DNA of 40,540 bases from an uncultured Solobacterium sp. (GTDB lineage: Bacteria; Bacillota_I; Bacilli_A; Erysipelotrichales; Erysipelotrichaceae): positions 1 to 40,540 of the forward strand of contig URYK01000024.1 of NCBI GenBank assembly GCA_900552125.1. The letters are read 5' to 3'. This document shows positions 25,323 to 33,413 of the stretch, in pieces. The translations under genes and the position numbers were made by a program. Positions within the stretch are counted from its first letter, which is position 1. The number at the start of each line of letters is the position of its first letter. The notes below the pieces were generated by a model. It was not told the DNA's origin and made no database searches. It saw nothing but the letters and a program-made list of their open reading frames with translations.

Positions 25323-25365
25323 TTAGAGACAATTCACTCATCTCTAAGTTACTTCATTTATTATA
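25323..25365 (-). promoter_or_regulatory. Candidate nrdD promoter region with second inverted repeat
   Basis: On the minus strand, TATAAT occurs just upstream of an inverted repeat TTAGAGA (25341-25347) / TCTCTAA (25323-25329). No convincing -35 box was found. The repeat would lie in the 5' leader or at the transcription start. Confidence 0.4.
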
Positions 25366-25479
25366 CAGCATTTTTTTTATTTTTGGCATTGTAAATGCAC
25401 TTTTTATTTTCATTAAATCTGAAACCATTTACTATTTAGTATGCCTGTATCATAATTCGATAAATGATACATTTTAGCT

Positions 25480-25515
25480 AAAAAAAGACGTATTAAGATA
25501 ACTAAAATACGTCTT
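25480..25515 (-). terminator. Terminator of the two-component operon
   Basis: On the minus strand AAGACGTATT (25506-25515) pairs with AATACGTCTT (25485-25494) over ten bases, followed by seven T. It lies ten bases after the kinase stop codon. Confidence 0.9.
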
Positions 25516-25524
25516 AAATATATG

Positions 25525-27123
25525 CTATTTCTTACAAGATAAAGCAAACCAGAAAACACTTCCCTTGCTTTCTTCACTCTCTACACCATATTCAGCATGA
25601 TGCAGCTCCAATAATCCTTTCACAATGCTTAATCCAAGTCCACTTCCTACCTTAGAACGCACATGTGTCTTGTCTACCTTATAATATCGATCCCAAATAT
25701 ATGGCAATTGATCTTTTTCTATACCTGGACCATGATCAATAATTTCGATACGAACTTTATCATCCTTTACAGTCTGCCGTACAATTACCTGATTGTCATC
25801 TCCGGTATAATTGATCGCATTATTAATCAAATTATAAATAACCTGATTTAATTTTATAACATCTGCCTCTACAATAACTTCTTTATCATATTCAAAATGA
25901 ATATCATATTCATCTTTTTTCAATAATGTATCATATCGTTTTATTATATTCTTTATTTCTTGTGTAATGTTTACATCAATTAAATTCAATTCCTGAACTC
26001 CTGATTGAATTTTTGATAAATCTAACATATCATTGACTAAATTTGTAAGTCGTTTTGTTTCATCTATAATTATCTGCACATTCTCAGGTGTATTTTCTCC
26101 TGGAATATCACGCATAACTTCACCATATCCGCTAATCATTGTAAGTGGAGTTCGTAAATCATGAGACATGTTCGCAATTAATTCTCTTCTAAGACTTTCA
26201 ACTTTGCTTAATTCCTTTGCGGCATAATTTAACGTATCACTTAATTCTTCAATTTCTAAATATCCTTTGCCGTTAAAAGATGCATCGTAATCTCCATTTG
26301 CTAATAACTTAGCACCAGAGTTAATCGCAATAATAGGTTTTGCGACTCTTTTTGATAAGTAAACTGCTAATAATAAAGCAATCCCTGTTAGAATAAGCGC
26401 AATAATGAAAAACTGTGTCTGTATTGTTTCAATAGTAGCTCCTACTGGTGTAAGCTGTGCATTTATGATGCTTACGCGTTTATGCAGATTCTCACTAGAA
26501 ACAACACTCACATAATTCATATTTTGAACATGGTCTTGTTTTCGATCAAATTCATCTAAAGAATTATAATCGATGATAACTCCTGATGAAAATAGACTTG
26601 GTCGAGGTATCTGTATACCTTCTTCTGAAATAAAGAAACGATAACTATTGTAAGGCAAATCTGCTTTATAGTCACTTTCATCTATTAATTTTGAAGATGC
26701 GCTATTTGGCTTAAACATTACATCATTTTTTAAACTACTTATAACATTAGAAAAAGATTCTTGACTCATGGATTCATTCAATGTGCATTTACCATCTCCA
26801 GCATTAACATATGTTGGTTCTCTTGTTGGATCTTCATCATAAACAATAACACAAAAATCTTCATCTTGTGCAATTTTCGAAATCTGGTTCTCATAGGTTG
26901 CCGCATCTATTTCTCCATTTAATTTATCAATAATGAGACTATTTACTTCATTAGCTGCTTTTTTGACAGACTTTATCTTTGTGAACATATAGAAGTTTTC
27001 AAGAAAGTAGACCTGAAAGAACCATAAAACTGCGATAACGATTACAGTAAAGAGTAAAAGGGTAAGGAATATTTTCCATTTAATGCTGATTGGTTTCTGT
27101 CTATTTCTATTTACCAGTTTCAA
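25525..27123 (-). CDS. Sensor histidine kinase
   Basis: A 532-residue membrane kinase. TM1 lies at about 17-38, an extracytoplasmic sensor at about 40-230, TM2 at about 232-255, HAMP at about 256-308. The HisKA domain has ANMSHDLRTPLTMISGYGEV, and the ATPase domain has the N-box NLINNAINY, DHGPGIEKDQLPY and GSGLGLSIVKGLLELH. The sensor domain is unassigned. It overlaps the response regulator by 17 bases, so they are a pair. No transporter neighbour hints at the signal. Confidence 0.95.
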   Translation of the reverse strand: MKLVNRNRQKPISIKWKIFLTLLLFTVIVIAVLWFFQVYFLENFYMFTKIKSVKKAANEVNSLIIDKLNGEIDAATYENQISKIAQDEDFCVIVYDEDPTREPTYVNAGDGKCTLNESMSQESFSNVISSLKNDVMFKPNSASSKLIDESDYKADLPYNSYRFFISEEGIQIPRPSLFSSGVIIDYNSLDEFDRKQDHVQNMNYVSVVSSENLHKRVSIINAQLTPVGATIETIQTQFFIIALILTGIALLLAVYLSKRVAKPIIAINSGAKLLANGDYDASFNGKGYLEIEELSDTLNYAAKELSKVESLRRELIANMSHDLRTPLTMISGYGEVMRDIPGENTPENVQIIIDETKRLTNLVNDMLDLSKIQSGVQELNLIDVNITQEIKNIIKRYDTLLKKDEYDIHFEYDKEVIVEADVIKLNQVIYNLINNAINYTGDDNQVIVRQTVKDDKVRIEIIDHGPGIEKDQLPYIWDRYYKVDKTHVRSKVGSGLGLSIVKGLLELHHAEYGVESEESKGSVFWFALSCKK

Positions 27124-27787
27124 AACGATAACCTACCCCACGTAAAGTTACTATCAACGTACTATACTGACGCAAACTTTTTCTTAATAACTTAATATGG
27201 GTATCTAAGGTTCGATCATCACCAAAGAAATCATATCCCCAGACATCACGAATCAGCTGTTCTCTTGTTAAGGCTATCCCTTCATTTCTCACAAGATAGA
27301 ATAGCAGCACGTATTCTTTAGGAGACATGGAAACTTCTTCATCGTCAATAAAGACTTTACGTGCAGTAAAATCTATCTTAAGTCCTTCATATGTATAAAT
27401 ATCTTTCTTCTTTACTGTAGATTCTCCCTGATATCTTTTTAATATTGCGCTAACTCTCATCATTAATTCTTTAGGCGAGAATGGTTTTACTACATAATCA
27501 TCAATTCCGATCTCAAAGCCATGAATACGATCGTACTCTTCTCCTCTTGCGGATAACATGATTACAGGCGTAGATGAGTCTTTGCGAATCTCTTTTACCG
27601 CAGAAAAACCATCTAGATTTGGCATCATAATATCCATAATTATTAGATCATATGTATTTTGTTTACATTTTTCTACTGCATCCATACCATCTACCGCTTC
27701 CTCTATTTCATGTCCCTCAAATTCTGCATATTTACAAATAATACTACGAATTCTTTCTTCATCATCAACTACTAACAGCCTACTCAT
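27107..27787 (-). CDS. OmpR/PhoB-family response regulator
   Basis: A 226-residue DNA-binding regulator. The receiver domain (1-120) has acidic D8/D9, phospho-acceptor D52 in IIMDIMMPNLDG, T73 region PVIMLSA and K101 in VVKPFSP. The C-terminal winged helix (about 130-224) has REQLIRDVWGYDF, RTLDTHIKLLRKSL and the wing TLRGVGYRFE. First gene of the two-gene operon with the kinase at 25525-27123. An imperfect palindrome of ATCATGA words lies directly upstream (27818-27870) and may be an autoregulatory site. Confidence 0.96.
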   Translation of the reverse strand: MSRLLVVDDEERIRSIICKYAEFEGHEIEEAVDGMDAVEKCKQNTYDLIIMDIMMPNLDGFSAVKEIRKDSSTPVIMLSARGEEYDRIHGFEIGIDDYVVKPFSPKELMMRVSAILKRYQGESTVKKKDIYTYEGLKIDFTARKVFIDDEEVSMSPKEYVLLFYLVRNEGIALTREQLIRDVWGYDFFGDDRTLDTHIKLLRKSLRQYSTLIVTLRGVGYRFETGK

Positions 27788-27817
27788 GATATCACCTCTA
27801 TTTTATTATAACTTGAA

Positions 27818-27875
27818 ATCATGATACTTGTGTGATGAAATCATGAATTATCATGATTTTTATTAATTTATTTTC
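27818..27875. promoter_or_regulatory. Cluster of ATCATGA/TCATGAT words upstream of the response regulator
   Basis: Between 27818 and 27885 the words ATCATGA and TCATGA recur several times (aaatcatgat, aaatcatgaat, tatcatgatt, tttcatgaaa), each nearly palindromic and roughly one to two helical turns apart. This spacing suits an OmpR-family dimer array and could be the response regulator's own target. Inference from position and repetition only. Confidence 0.45.
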
Positions 27876-27946
27876 ATGAAAATGACTACTTATCTTTTAA
27901 TCCAAGCAGAAAAAAACAATTGCTACTTATACTCAAATATTAGAAA

Positions 27947-27976
27947 AGCCATCGACATTATGATAACGTGATGGCT
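27947..27976 (-). terminator. Hairpin downstream of the small 28062-28418 gene
   Basis: AGCCATC (minus strand, 27970-27976) pairs with GATGGCT, and the inner ACGTTAT pairs with ATAATGT, leaving one bulged base. TTTTC follows on the minus strand. It lies about 85 bases after the stop of the next gene and probably terminates it. Confidence 0.65.
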
Positions 27977-28061
27977 AATATAAAATTTTAAATATTTACT
28001 GTGTCTACTTGACAAGGCATGTATCGTCATAATGCCTCTTTATAATTATTCTTATGAATTA

Positions 28062-28418
28062 TTACATTAATTTTTCTAATTCTTGTTTAAGCATTTCTGC
28101 TTCTTTTTTATTCTTTTGGTATAAATCTGTATTAAATTGTGTTTTCTTTTCAGATACATATACCGCTATAACTTGATCATCTTTCATTGTAATCTTTAAA
28201 CCAACATATAAACTAGGTTCTCCTGCCATTGAAAGAAAAGTAACCCCTCCTAATACCTGATGTTCAAATGGTTTACTATTACCTCTAGCTTTAGCATCTT
28301 CATTTAATACGCTACATTTTTTAATATCACTTATTGAATAACTACCCACTGTTCCATCTAATACTTCAAATGTCTTATTATCTGTATCTATAATTATACT
28401 GCGATATTCTTTTTTCAC
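28062..28418 (-). CDS. Small protein of unknown function, possible PH-like fold
   Basis: About 118 residues. The longest frame starts at a GTG at 28433, but that codon lies inside the ribosome binding site GTGGAGGTG. GGAGG sits 8 bases before a second GTG at 28416-28418 (KKEYRSIIID...), the likely start. Alternating short strands (SIIIDTDNKTFEVLDGTVGSY, LYVGLKITMKDDQVIAVYVS) then a charged C-terminal helix (NKKEAEMLKQELEKLM) suggest a small beta-barrel of the bacterial PH type followed by a helix. There is no membrane segment. I do not recognise the family. It stands alone. Confidence 0.6.
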   Translation of the reverse strand: MKKEYRSIIIDTDNKTFEVLDGTVGSYSISDIKKCSVLNEDAKARGNSKPFEHQVLGGVTFLSMAGEPSLYVGLKITMKDDQVIAVYVSEKKTQFNTDLYQKNKKEAEMLKQELEKLM

Positions 28419-28433
28419 GATATTCACCTCCAC

Positions 28434-28755
28434 GCAATATACTTTCTATTACACGCTCATATACTATTAAACCTAATAAACCCTCCCTTCGTGTTTTAAT
28501 ATAATTATATTATTTTTAGTATATGTTTATTGTTATTTCTATAACTTCATTATACTCCGTTTTAAGTACATGTAAATATTCTTAACTATACTTTCAGGGC
28601 AATCGCATAAAAATATATTGAGATTATAAATTCATCTCCAATGTTTGTCTAAATAATTTATTCTCTTATCTAACTCAGATATTATTATCAAGTTCAAAAA
28701 AAGCGCAAAAAATCCTTATGTGAAAAATTGACTATTTTTTCTAATGTGTTATGAT
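28434..28755. other. Gene-free AT-rich stretch between the small protein and the IS remnant
   Basis: No ORF with a ribosome binding site. On the + strand, TTGACT (28728-28733) and TATGAT (28750-28755), 16 bp apart, could form a promoter reading into the transposase in antisense. The segment around 28557-28615 resembles the promoter region of the AbiE-like pair at about 30668-30725 (listed separately). Confidence 0.5.
28557..28615. repeat. Imperfect direct repeat flanking the IS remnant (left copy)
   Basis: CCGTTTTAAGTACAT, TTCTTAACTATA and CTTT occur here in the same order as CCGTTTTAAATACAT, TTCTTAATTATA and CTTT near 30668-30705, with small gaps. The similarity fades beyond about 45 bases. 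The IS remnant and accessory ORF lie between the copies. Confidence 0.5.
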
Positions 28756-29927
28756 TTATTTGTCCATGATACATACAGGTTCTGTTAAGTATTTCATCAT
28801 CATTGATAAATCATATTTGAATTCATCAATGATATATTCCATTGAGTGGCTCTTAACATGATTCTTTTGAAAAAGATGAAGAATGTTATAGGCCACTTTT
28901 CTTATGAGCGCAGTATTTTCTATCGAGTTCTCTATCTTTTGGGTTGAACGATCCTCTTTGAACGTATTGTCTAGAATCCAGTGTAATCCATTTTCTATTT
29001 CCCAATGATCCCGCCATCTGTTTTGCACTCATTTCTATATCGCTTATATAATATACTTCTTGAATACTTTTCTTGCTATTTTCTTTCTCTCCATCTTTGT
29101 CGTACATAATTTCCGTCCTTTCACGTATGATTTTTCCTACGCTTTTTACCACTGTATGAAGATAATCTTTTTCATCAATGCACCCATTCTCCTTAGCGCA
29201 GAAACAGGTTCTTTTTTCATTTCTTCCATGATCCTTATATGTATCTGTGTATTTTTCTATCTCATTCGAATGAATCATCTCATCTAAATATAACTTTATT
29301 TCTCCTAATAATTTTTCGTTGTTCTCTTTTATTGGTAGTACAAAATGACCTTTCTTCTTTTTTTATTTTCTTAATGATGGGTCGCTGCATCCCTATCGCA
29401 TCAATAGTTATCACCGTATCCTTTATATCTATATAATCTAATACTTTCAAGATTCCCGTCATTTCATTCTCTTTATTATCAATCTTTAACTGCATCAATA
29501 CCATCTTGGACGCTTCTTCGATCACATTCACGATATATGGAGTTTTTTCATGCTTATTCTTCTCAGCTGCTGCCAGTATTCCTTTTCCATCGATGATCAA
29601 CTGTTTCCCATTGATATTGGTCAGACTACCAAACCAGTTACAGATAGCATAGATCATCTGCATATTATCTAATTTCCTCATGATTCTCGAAAATGTATCA
29701 TGAGACGGAATTCCGTTTTCTAGATCCATATATTTTTTTAATTCATTTTCTTGTTTTTTTAGACAATGAACCATATTTGTGAAATCGGTCTTTCCAATTA
29801 AAAAACCTATGATTGTGAGAAGGAGGATCTTAACTAAAGAATGCTTTTTTCCTCTGTTATCTCTCGGATCTGGTATCTTAGATAAAATCTCAACTAGAGA
29901 TTCAACTGCTTTGTTACCCTTCTTCAC
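28756..29927 (-). pseudogene. ISAs1-family transposase, broken by two frameshifts
   Basis: The reading frame is split in three. The N-terminal part (29280-29927, GTG start) has IPDPRDNRGKKHS, LIIDGKGI (first Asp) and ITIDAIGMQ (second Asp). At an A-rich run near 29363-29372 the frame changes and continues with GHFVLPIKENNEKLLGEIKL to 29030 or so. A second shift near 29020-29035 leads to RWRDHWEIENGLHWILDNTF, which carries the catalytic Glu (28756-29028). All three DDE residues survive across the fragments, but no single intact protein is encoded, so the copy is inactive or very recently damaged. The family name rests on these motifs. Confidence 0.88.
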
Positions 29928-30465
29928 CGCCTATGTCTATATGATATTTATCGATGATTGATTTATGTTTATCATTTATTTTAGAAATAGCTTCTTTATC
30001 TTGGAAACAAAGTAAATAGATTGTGTTCAATTCGATCAGTTCATCTAAGGATACACCTATTTCATCTTCAAGTTTTTTCGTTTGTAACGATAATCTTACA
30101 GATGTTTTTTTAAATTCATGATCTCTTAAAAGATAAGAATTAGGTGAATATTCTTTTATGATAAGATAAAGAACATCTCGCCAATCTTCTTTAAGATCAT
30201 TTTTCCATTTTAAAGTACATAAATCGCAAAGCGCCTTAGAAAAACCGTATTCAAAAACCTCAATATTCTCTAAAGAAACTTTTTTCTTGCTTTTTTTCAC
30301 TACTCCATCAGGAGTAATAAGACCAATATAAGTATCGACAGCTTGTGGATACTTTTTGCCAGGCACTCTTTTAGAAGAATGCTTATATAAATAATAAGAA
30401 TTACCAACTTTTTTAATAGCAGTACCTTTCGTTCTGAATTTTTTGACCCAATCAGGATAGTTCAT
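29914..30465 (-). CDS. IS-associated accessory protein, function unknown
   Basis: An intact 183-residue ORF whose end overlaps the transposase start by 14 bases. The first 60 residues (KKVGNSYYLYKHSSKR, TYIGLITPDGVVKK) look like the N-terminal segment seen in some other transposases (YYLYE...IGKITPDG pattern). The rest is helical with no motif I know. AGAGGTG lies five bases before the ATG, and the minus-strand TTCAAA/TATAAT pair near 30490-30525 could be the promoter. The transposase itself has no clear ribosome binding site, so it may have depended on translation from this ORF. The role, such as DNA binding for transposition, is a guess. Confidence 0.6.
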   Translation of the reverse strand: MNYPDWVKKFRTKGTAIKKVGNSYYLYKHSSKRVPGKKYPQAVDTYIGLITPDGVVKKSKKKVSLENIEVFEYGFSKALCDLCTLKWKNDLKEDWRDVLYLIIKEYSPNSYLLRDHEFKKTSVRLSLQTKKLEDEIGVSLDELIELNTIYLLCFQDKEAISKINDKHKSIIDKYHIDIGGEEG

Positions 30466-30556
30466 AAAAACACCTCTTTCTGTATATGTATATTATACAA
30501 TATAAATATATAAATTTGAAGATAGTGTCATTGATCTAGCTTACCTAATTACCACA

Positions 30557-30590
30557 TACAAAAATATCGTATTTCTACGATATTTTTGTA
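30557..30590. terminator. Perfect 15-bp hairpin upstream of the AbiE-like pair
   Basis: TACAAAAATATCGTA (30557-30571) and its exact complement (30576-30590) flank the loop TTTC. The stem itself supplies an A run and a T run, so it may stop transcription from either side, but no T tract follows the stem. It could also be the end of a lost mobile element. Confidence 0.55.
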
Positions 30591-30696
30591 CTAGATTAAA
30601 TTTTTCATGCAATTGCCATGTAACCGCTTACTAATAATGTTTTATCTTCTGTTGCTTATTAAACAACCCCGTTTTAAATACATAAAATTCTTAATT

Positions 30697-30755
30697 ATAA
30701 CTTTAAAATTTGCATTTTAACATTTTCTAAGTTAAAATATAAAAAAGAAAGTTAT
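30697..30755 (+). promoter_or_regulatory. Promoter and nested operator of the AbiE-like pair
   Basis: TTGCAT (30710-30715) and TAAAAT (30733-30738) are 17 bp apart. TTTTAAC (30715-30721) and GTTAAAA (30731-30737) form an inverted repeat that covers the spacer edges and the -10 box. A wider pair, ATAACTTT (30697-30704) and AAAGTTAT (30748-30755), brackets the whole promoter. AbiEi proteins are known to repress their own promoters by binding inverted repeats, so autoregulation is likely. Confidence 0.62.
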
Positions 30756-30767
30756 AAAGGTGATTAT

Positions 30768-31700
30768 ATGGATGCAATCAATCTATTAGGATTAGAAATT
30801 AACGTTAGTGAATGGAATAAAAAAAATCATTTACCCATCTACATAGGAAATACATTTTGTATAAAAAAAGCAAATATAAATGGTATGGACTGTATTATGT
30901 TAATACCACATGATGAATTACCAACTATTACATCATTAAAAAAGCAAATATCTACTATTAAAGAAATTGAAAATATTCCTGTATTTTTAAATTTAAAACA
31001 ATTATCTAAGTATCGACGGGATAGCTTACTAACTAATAAAATACCATTTATACTAAATCATCAATTAGTGTATCTCCCTTTTTTAGGTACGGTATTAACT
31101 GATAAAACAGATAATTATGTAATAACAGATAAATTCACTCTTTCAGCACAATTGCTCTTTCTTTGGATTTTATATAATGACACTGATAAATATTTTATTT
31201 CGGATGCAATAAATACCCTTCCTTTCACTAATATGACAATCACTCGTGCATATCGGCAATTAGTAAATTTAGGATTATTTAAGGAAAACAAGGAAGGTAG
31301 AAAAATTTACCTGACTACTTCTTTTACAAAAATAGAACTTTTTAAACAAGCCAAAACTTATTTCATTACACCTATAACTATGATTGGATATATTGAGAAA
31401 AATAAAAATATTCCACAATTAATTGAAAGTGGAGAAACAGCATTAAGTAACTATACCATGATAAATCCACCTTTAATCCAAACATATGCTATTGAAAAAA
31501 AATATAAAAACTTAATTTCTTTAGAAAATGATCTAATTAATCCAAAAAAACAAATAAAAATAGAGATTTGGGAATATGCACCTAATCTTTTATCAAAAGA
31601 CAAAAATAAGGTAGATTATCTTTCTTTAGCTATTTCTCTCATGAATAGTAATGATGAAAGAGTTCAAGAAGCTATTGAAGAAATGATAAAAAATATATAG
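30768..31700 (+). CDS. Winged-helix protein, putative antitoxin/regulator of an AbiE-like pair
   Basis: A 310-residue protein with three parts: an N-terminal region (about 1-120) with YRRDSLLTNKIPFILNHQLV and YLPFLGTVL, a winged helix of MarR-like look (about 125-190, FTLSAQLLFLWIL, MTITRAYRQLVNLGL, wing NKEGRKIYL), and a C-terminal region (about 200-310). AAAGG lies seven bases before the ATG. It is followed nine bases later by the nucleotidyltransferase gene, the usual order of antitoxin then toxin in AbiE-type systems. The domain order differs from classical AbiEi, where the helix-turn-helix comes first, so I call it a functional analogue. DNA binding is likely, antitoxin role inferred. 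Confidence 0.68.
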   Translation: MDAINLLGLEINVSEWNKKNHLPIYIGNTFCIKKANINGMDCIMLIPHDELPTITSLKKQISTIKEIENIPVFLNLKQLSKYRRDSLLTNKIPFILNHQLVYLPFLGTVLTDKTDNYVITDKFTLSAQLLFLWILYNDTDKYFISDAINTLPFTNMTITRAYRQLVNLGLFKENKEGRKIYLTTSFTKIELFKQAKTYFITPITMIGYIEKNKNIPQLIESGETALSNYTMINPPLIQTYAIEKKYKNLISLENDLINPKKQIKIEIWEYAPNLLSKDKNKVDYLSLAISLMNSNDERVQEAIEEMIKNI

Positions 31701-31709
31701 GAGGAACTA

Positions 31710-32480
31710 ATGTTAGGAATAGAAAAATTTATAAATTACTTTCAAGGACACGAAAATGAATATGTAATTATTGGTGGTACTGCCTGTGAATTACTTATGA
31801 ATGCAGAAGAATTACCTTTTAGAGCGACAAAAGATATTGACATGGTCTTAATTGTTGAATCTTTAACAATAGAATTCGGAAAATTATTTTGGAATTTTAT
31901 TTATGAAGCAGGTTATCAATCAATCAACAAAAGTACAGGTAATTCTCAATTTTATAGATTCTCTCATCCTAAATCTACTGAATTTCCATTTATGATCGAA
32001 CTTTTTTCAAAAAAACTTGAATGGATTGCATTTGATAATGAAAAAATTAGATTAGCTCCTATTCATATAGATGATGAGATTTCTAGCCTTTCTGCTATTT
32101 TATTAAACGACGCATATTACACTTTTTTAAAAGAAGGCAGTCAAACAGTAAATGGTGTTTCGGTATTAAGTGCAGAATATATTATTCCTTTTAAAGCAAA
32201 AGCATGGCTTGATTTAACGCAAAGAAAAAATAATGGAGAACATGTTGATAGCAAAAATATTAAAAAACACAAAAATGACATTTTTAGATTATCCATATTA
32301 CTTATTCCTACCAATCAACTTATACTATCAGATGAGATTAGAGAAGATATGAAAAATTTTTTAGAAGCAATGAAACATGAGGAAATCAATCTTAAACAAT
32401 TAGGATATTTTAACCAAGATAAACAAAGTATATTAGAGCTCTTATCTAATTTTTATGCAATAAAAGAAACTGTTTCTTAG
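31710..32480 (+). CDS. AbiEii-like nucleotidyltransferase, putative toxin
   Basis: A 256-residue protein with a nucleotidyltransferase core: IIGGTACELL (about 20-29) is the GG(S/T) motif and ATKDIDMVL (D42, D44) the metal-binding DxD pair. Further on, PFKAKAWLDLTQRK and KKHKNDIFRL match the basic C-terminal motifs of the AbiEii/DUF1814 group. Members of this group block growth, and some (MenT-type) act by adding nucleotides to tRNA. It sits nine bases after its partner with an AGGAGG site. All catalytic residues are present, so the module looks functional. Phage defence or plasmid-style maintenance are both possible. Confidence 0.78.
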   Translation: MLGIEKFINYFQGHENEYVIIGGTACELLMNAEELPFRATKDIDMVLIVESLTIEFGKLFWNFIYEAGYQSINKSTGNSQFYRFSHPKSTEFPFMIELFSKKLEWIAFDNEKIRLAPIHIDDEISSLSAILLNDAYYTFLKEGSQTVNGVSVLSAEYIIPFKAKAWLDLTQRKNNGEHVDSKNIKKHKNDIFRLSILLIPTNQLILSDEIREDMKNFLEAMKHEEINLKQLGYFNQDKQSILELLSNFYAIKETVS

Positions 32481-32496
32481 CTAAAGATAAAGTAGA

Positions 32497-32543
32497 AAAA
32501 GCAGTGATGTTCCATAATATTCGGAATCTACACTGCTCTTTTA
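32497..32543. terminator. Bidirectional terminator between the AbiE-like pair and rsmI
   Basis: AAAAGCAGTG (32497-32506) pairs with CACTGCT (32531-32537), with inner GTTCC/GGAAT pairing, and a T run follows to 32543. A-rich bases on the other side let it work for rsmI as well. Confidence 0.85.
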
Positions 32544-32547
32544 ATAT

Positions 32548-33405
32548 TTAACTTAATCCATGATATTCTTTGTATATCTGATTTTTACTTAATCCTCGTT
32601 CTTTAGCAACTCTTTTAATAGCCTCATTAGTTGTTAGTCCTGTCTCAATATAAGAATTAATCTGATCATGAATCAAAGGCATAGCACTTGTTTCATCAGG
32701 AAGTTTCTCTTCTTTTGATCCTTCCACAACAATAACCATTTCTCCCTTGATATCATCGATAATATCTAAGATTTCTTCAATCGTTCCTCTTATAAATTCT
32801 TCATGTTTCTTAGTTAATTCTCTCGCAAGACAGATTTGTCGATTTCCAAATACCTGTAGACATGAATTTAACATCTTCTTAATACGATGTGGTGCCTCAT
32901 AGAATACTAATGTATAAGGAAAATACTTTAATTCATTTAATTCTTTTATTCTTTCTTTTTCCTGTGATTTTAAAAATCCATAGAACATGAAATGCTTTGT
33001 ATCAAGACCACTTGCGACTAATGCATTTAACATAGCATTACTGCCAGAAATTGGCACAACTGAAAAACCTTCTTCGATAACTTTTTGTGTTACAACCCAG
33101 CCTGGATCACTAATCAAAGGATAACCTGCATCACTTACTAACGCAACATTCTGTCCTTGTCTTAATAGTTCCAATAAACCATTTGCACTTTGTGTTTCAT
33201 TATGCTGATGATGTGAAATCAGCTTTGTATGAATACCAAAATGAGCAAGTAATTTCTTTGTATTTCTTGTATCTTCTGCCGCAATTACATCAACATTCTC
33301 TAAAACTGAGATTGCTCTAGGTGTCATTTCCTGAAGATTACCGATTGGTGTCGCAACAACATATAAAATTGGTTTATCACTCTCAAAACTCTTTTGACGA
33401 TTCAT
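32548..33405 (-). CDS. rsmI: 16S rRNA 2'-O-methyltransferase (C1402)
   Basis: A 285-residue SAM-dependent enzyme that methylates the ribose of C1402 in 16S rRNA. The N-terminal YVVATPIGNLQEMTPRAISVL, the AAEDTRNTKKLL signature, VSDAGYPLISDPG and PISGSNAMLNALVASGL are family hallmarks, as is the FYEAPHRI segment. A short C-terminal helical extension (KRVAKERGLSKNQIYKEYH) is typical. It is the last gene of the tmk-holB-yaaT-rsmI operon, eight bases after yaaT. Confidence 0.96.
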   Translation of the reverse strand: MNRQKSFESDKPILYVVATPIGNLQEMTPRAISVLENVDVIAAEDTRNTKKLLAHFGIHTKLISHHQHNETQSANGLLELLRQGQNVALVSDAGYPLISDPGWVVTQKVIEEGFSVVPISGSNAMLNALVASGLDTKHFMFYGFLKSQEKERIKELNELKYFPYTLVFYEAPHRIKKMLNSCLQVFGNRQICLARELTKKHEEFIRGTIEEILDIIDDIKGEMVIVVEGSKEEKLPDETSAMPLIHDQINSYIETGLTTNEAIKRVAKERGLSKNQIYKEYHGLS

Positions 33406-33413
33406 ACCATTAC

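Larger units (their letters stand above)
28756..30465 (-). mobile_element. Remnant of an ISAs1-like insertion sequence with an accessory ORF
   Basis: The span covers the broken transposase and the overlapping upstream ORF. I looked for terminal inverted repeats and target-site duplications outside both ends and found none convincing, so the boundaries are only the coding limits. Confidence 0.6.
30466..30767. other. Gene-free region between the IS accessory ORF and the AbiE-like pair
   Basis: It holds a minus-strand promoter candidate near 30490-30525, a long perfect hairpin (30557-30590), the right copy of the imperfect repeat (about 30668-30715) and the operator-like promoter of the AbiE-like pair (30697-30755). 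No small ORF with a ribosome binding site was seen. Confidence 0.6.

Noticed and set aside
28600..28625. CAGGGCAATCGCAT as the left inverted repeat of the ISAs1 element
   Set aside because: It begins like some ISAs1 ends, but I could not find a matching inverted copy beyond the accessory ORF on the right side.
28756..29927. Functional transposase made by programmed frameshifting
   Set aside because: Two separate shifts are needed, one of them away from any slippery run. ISAs1 transposases are single-frame proteins, so decay is more likely.
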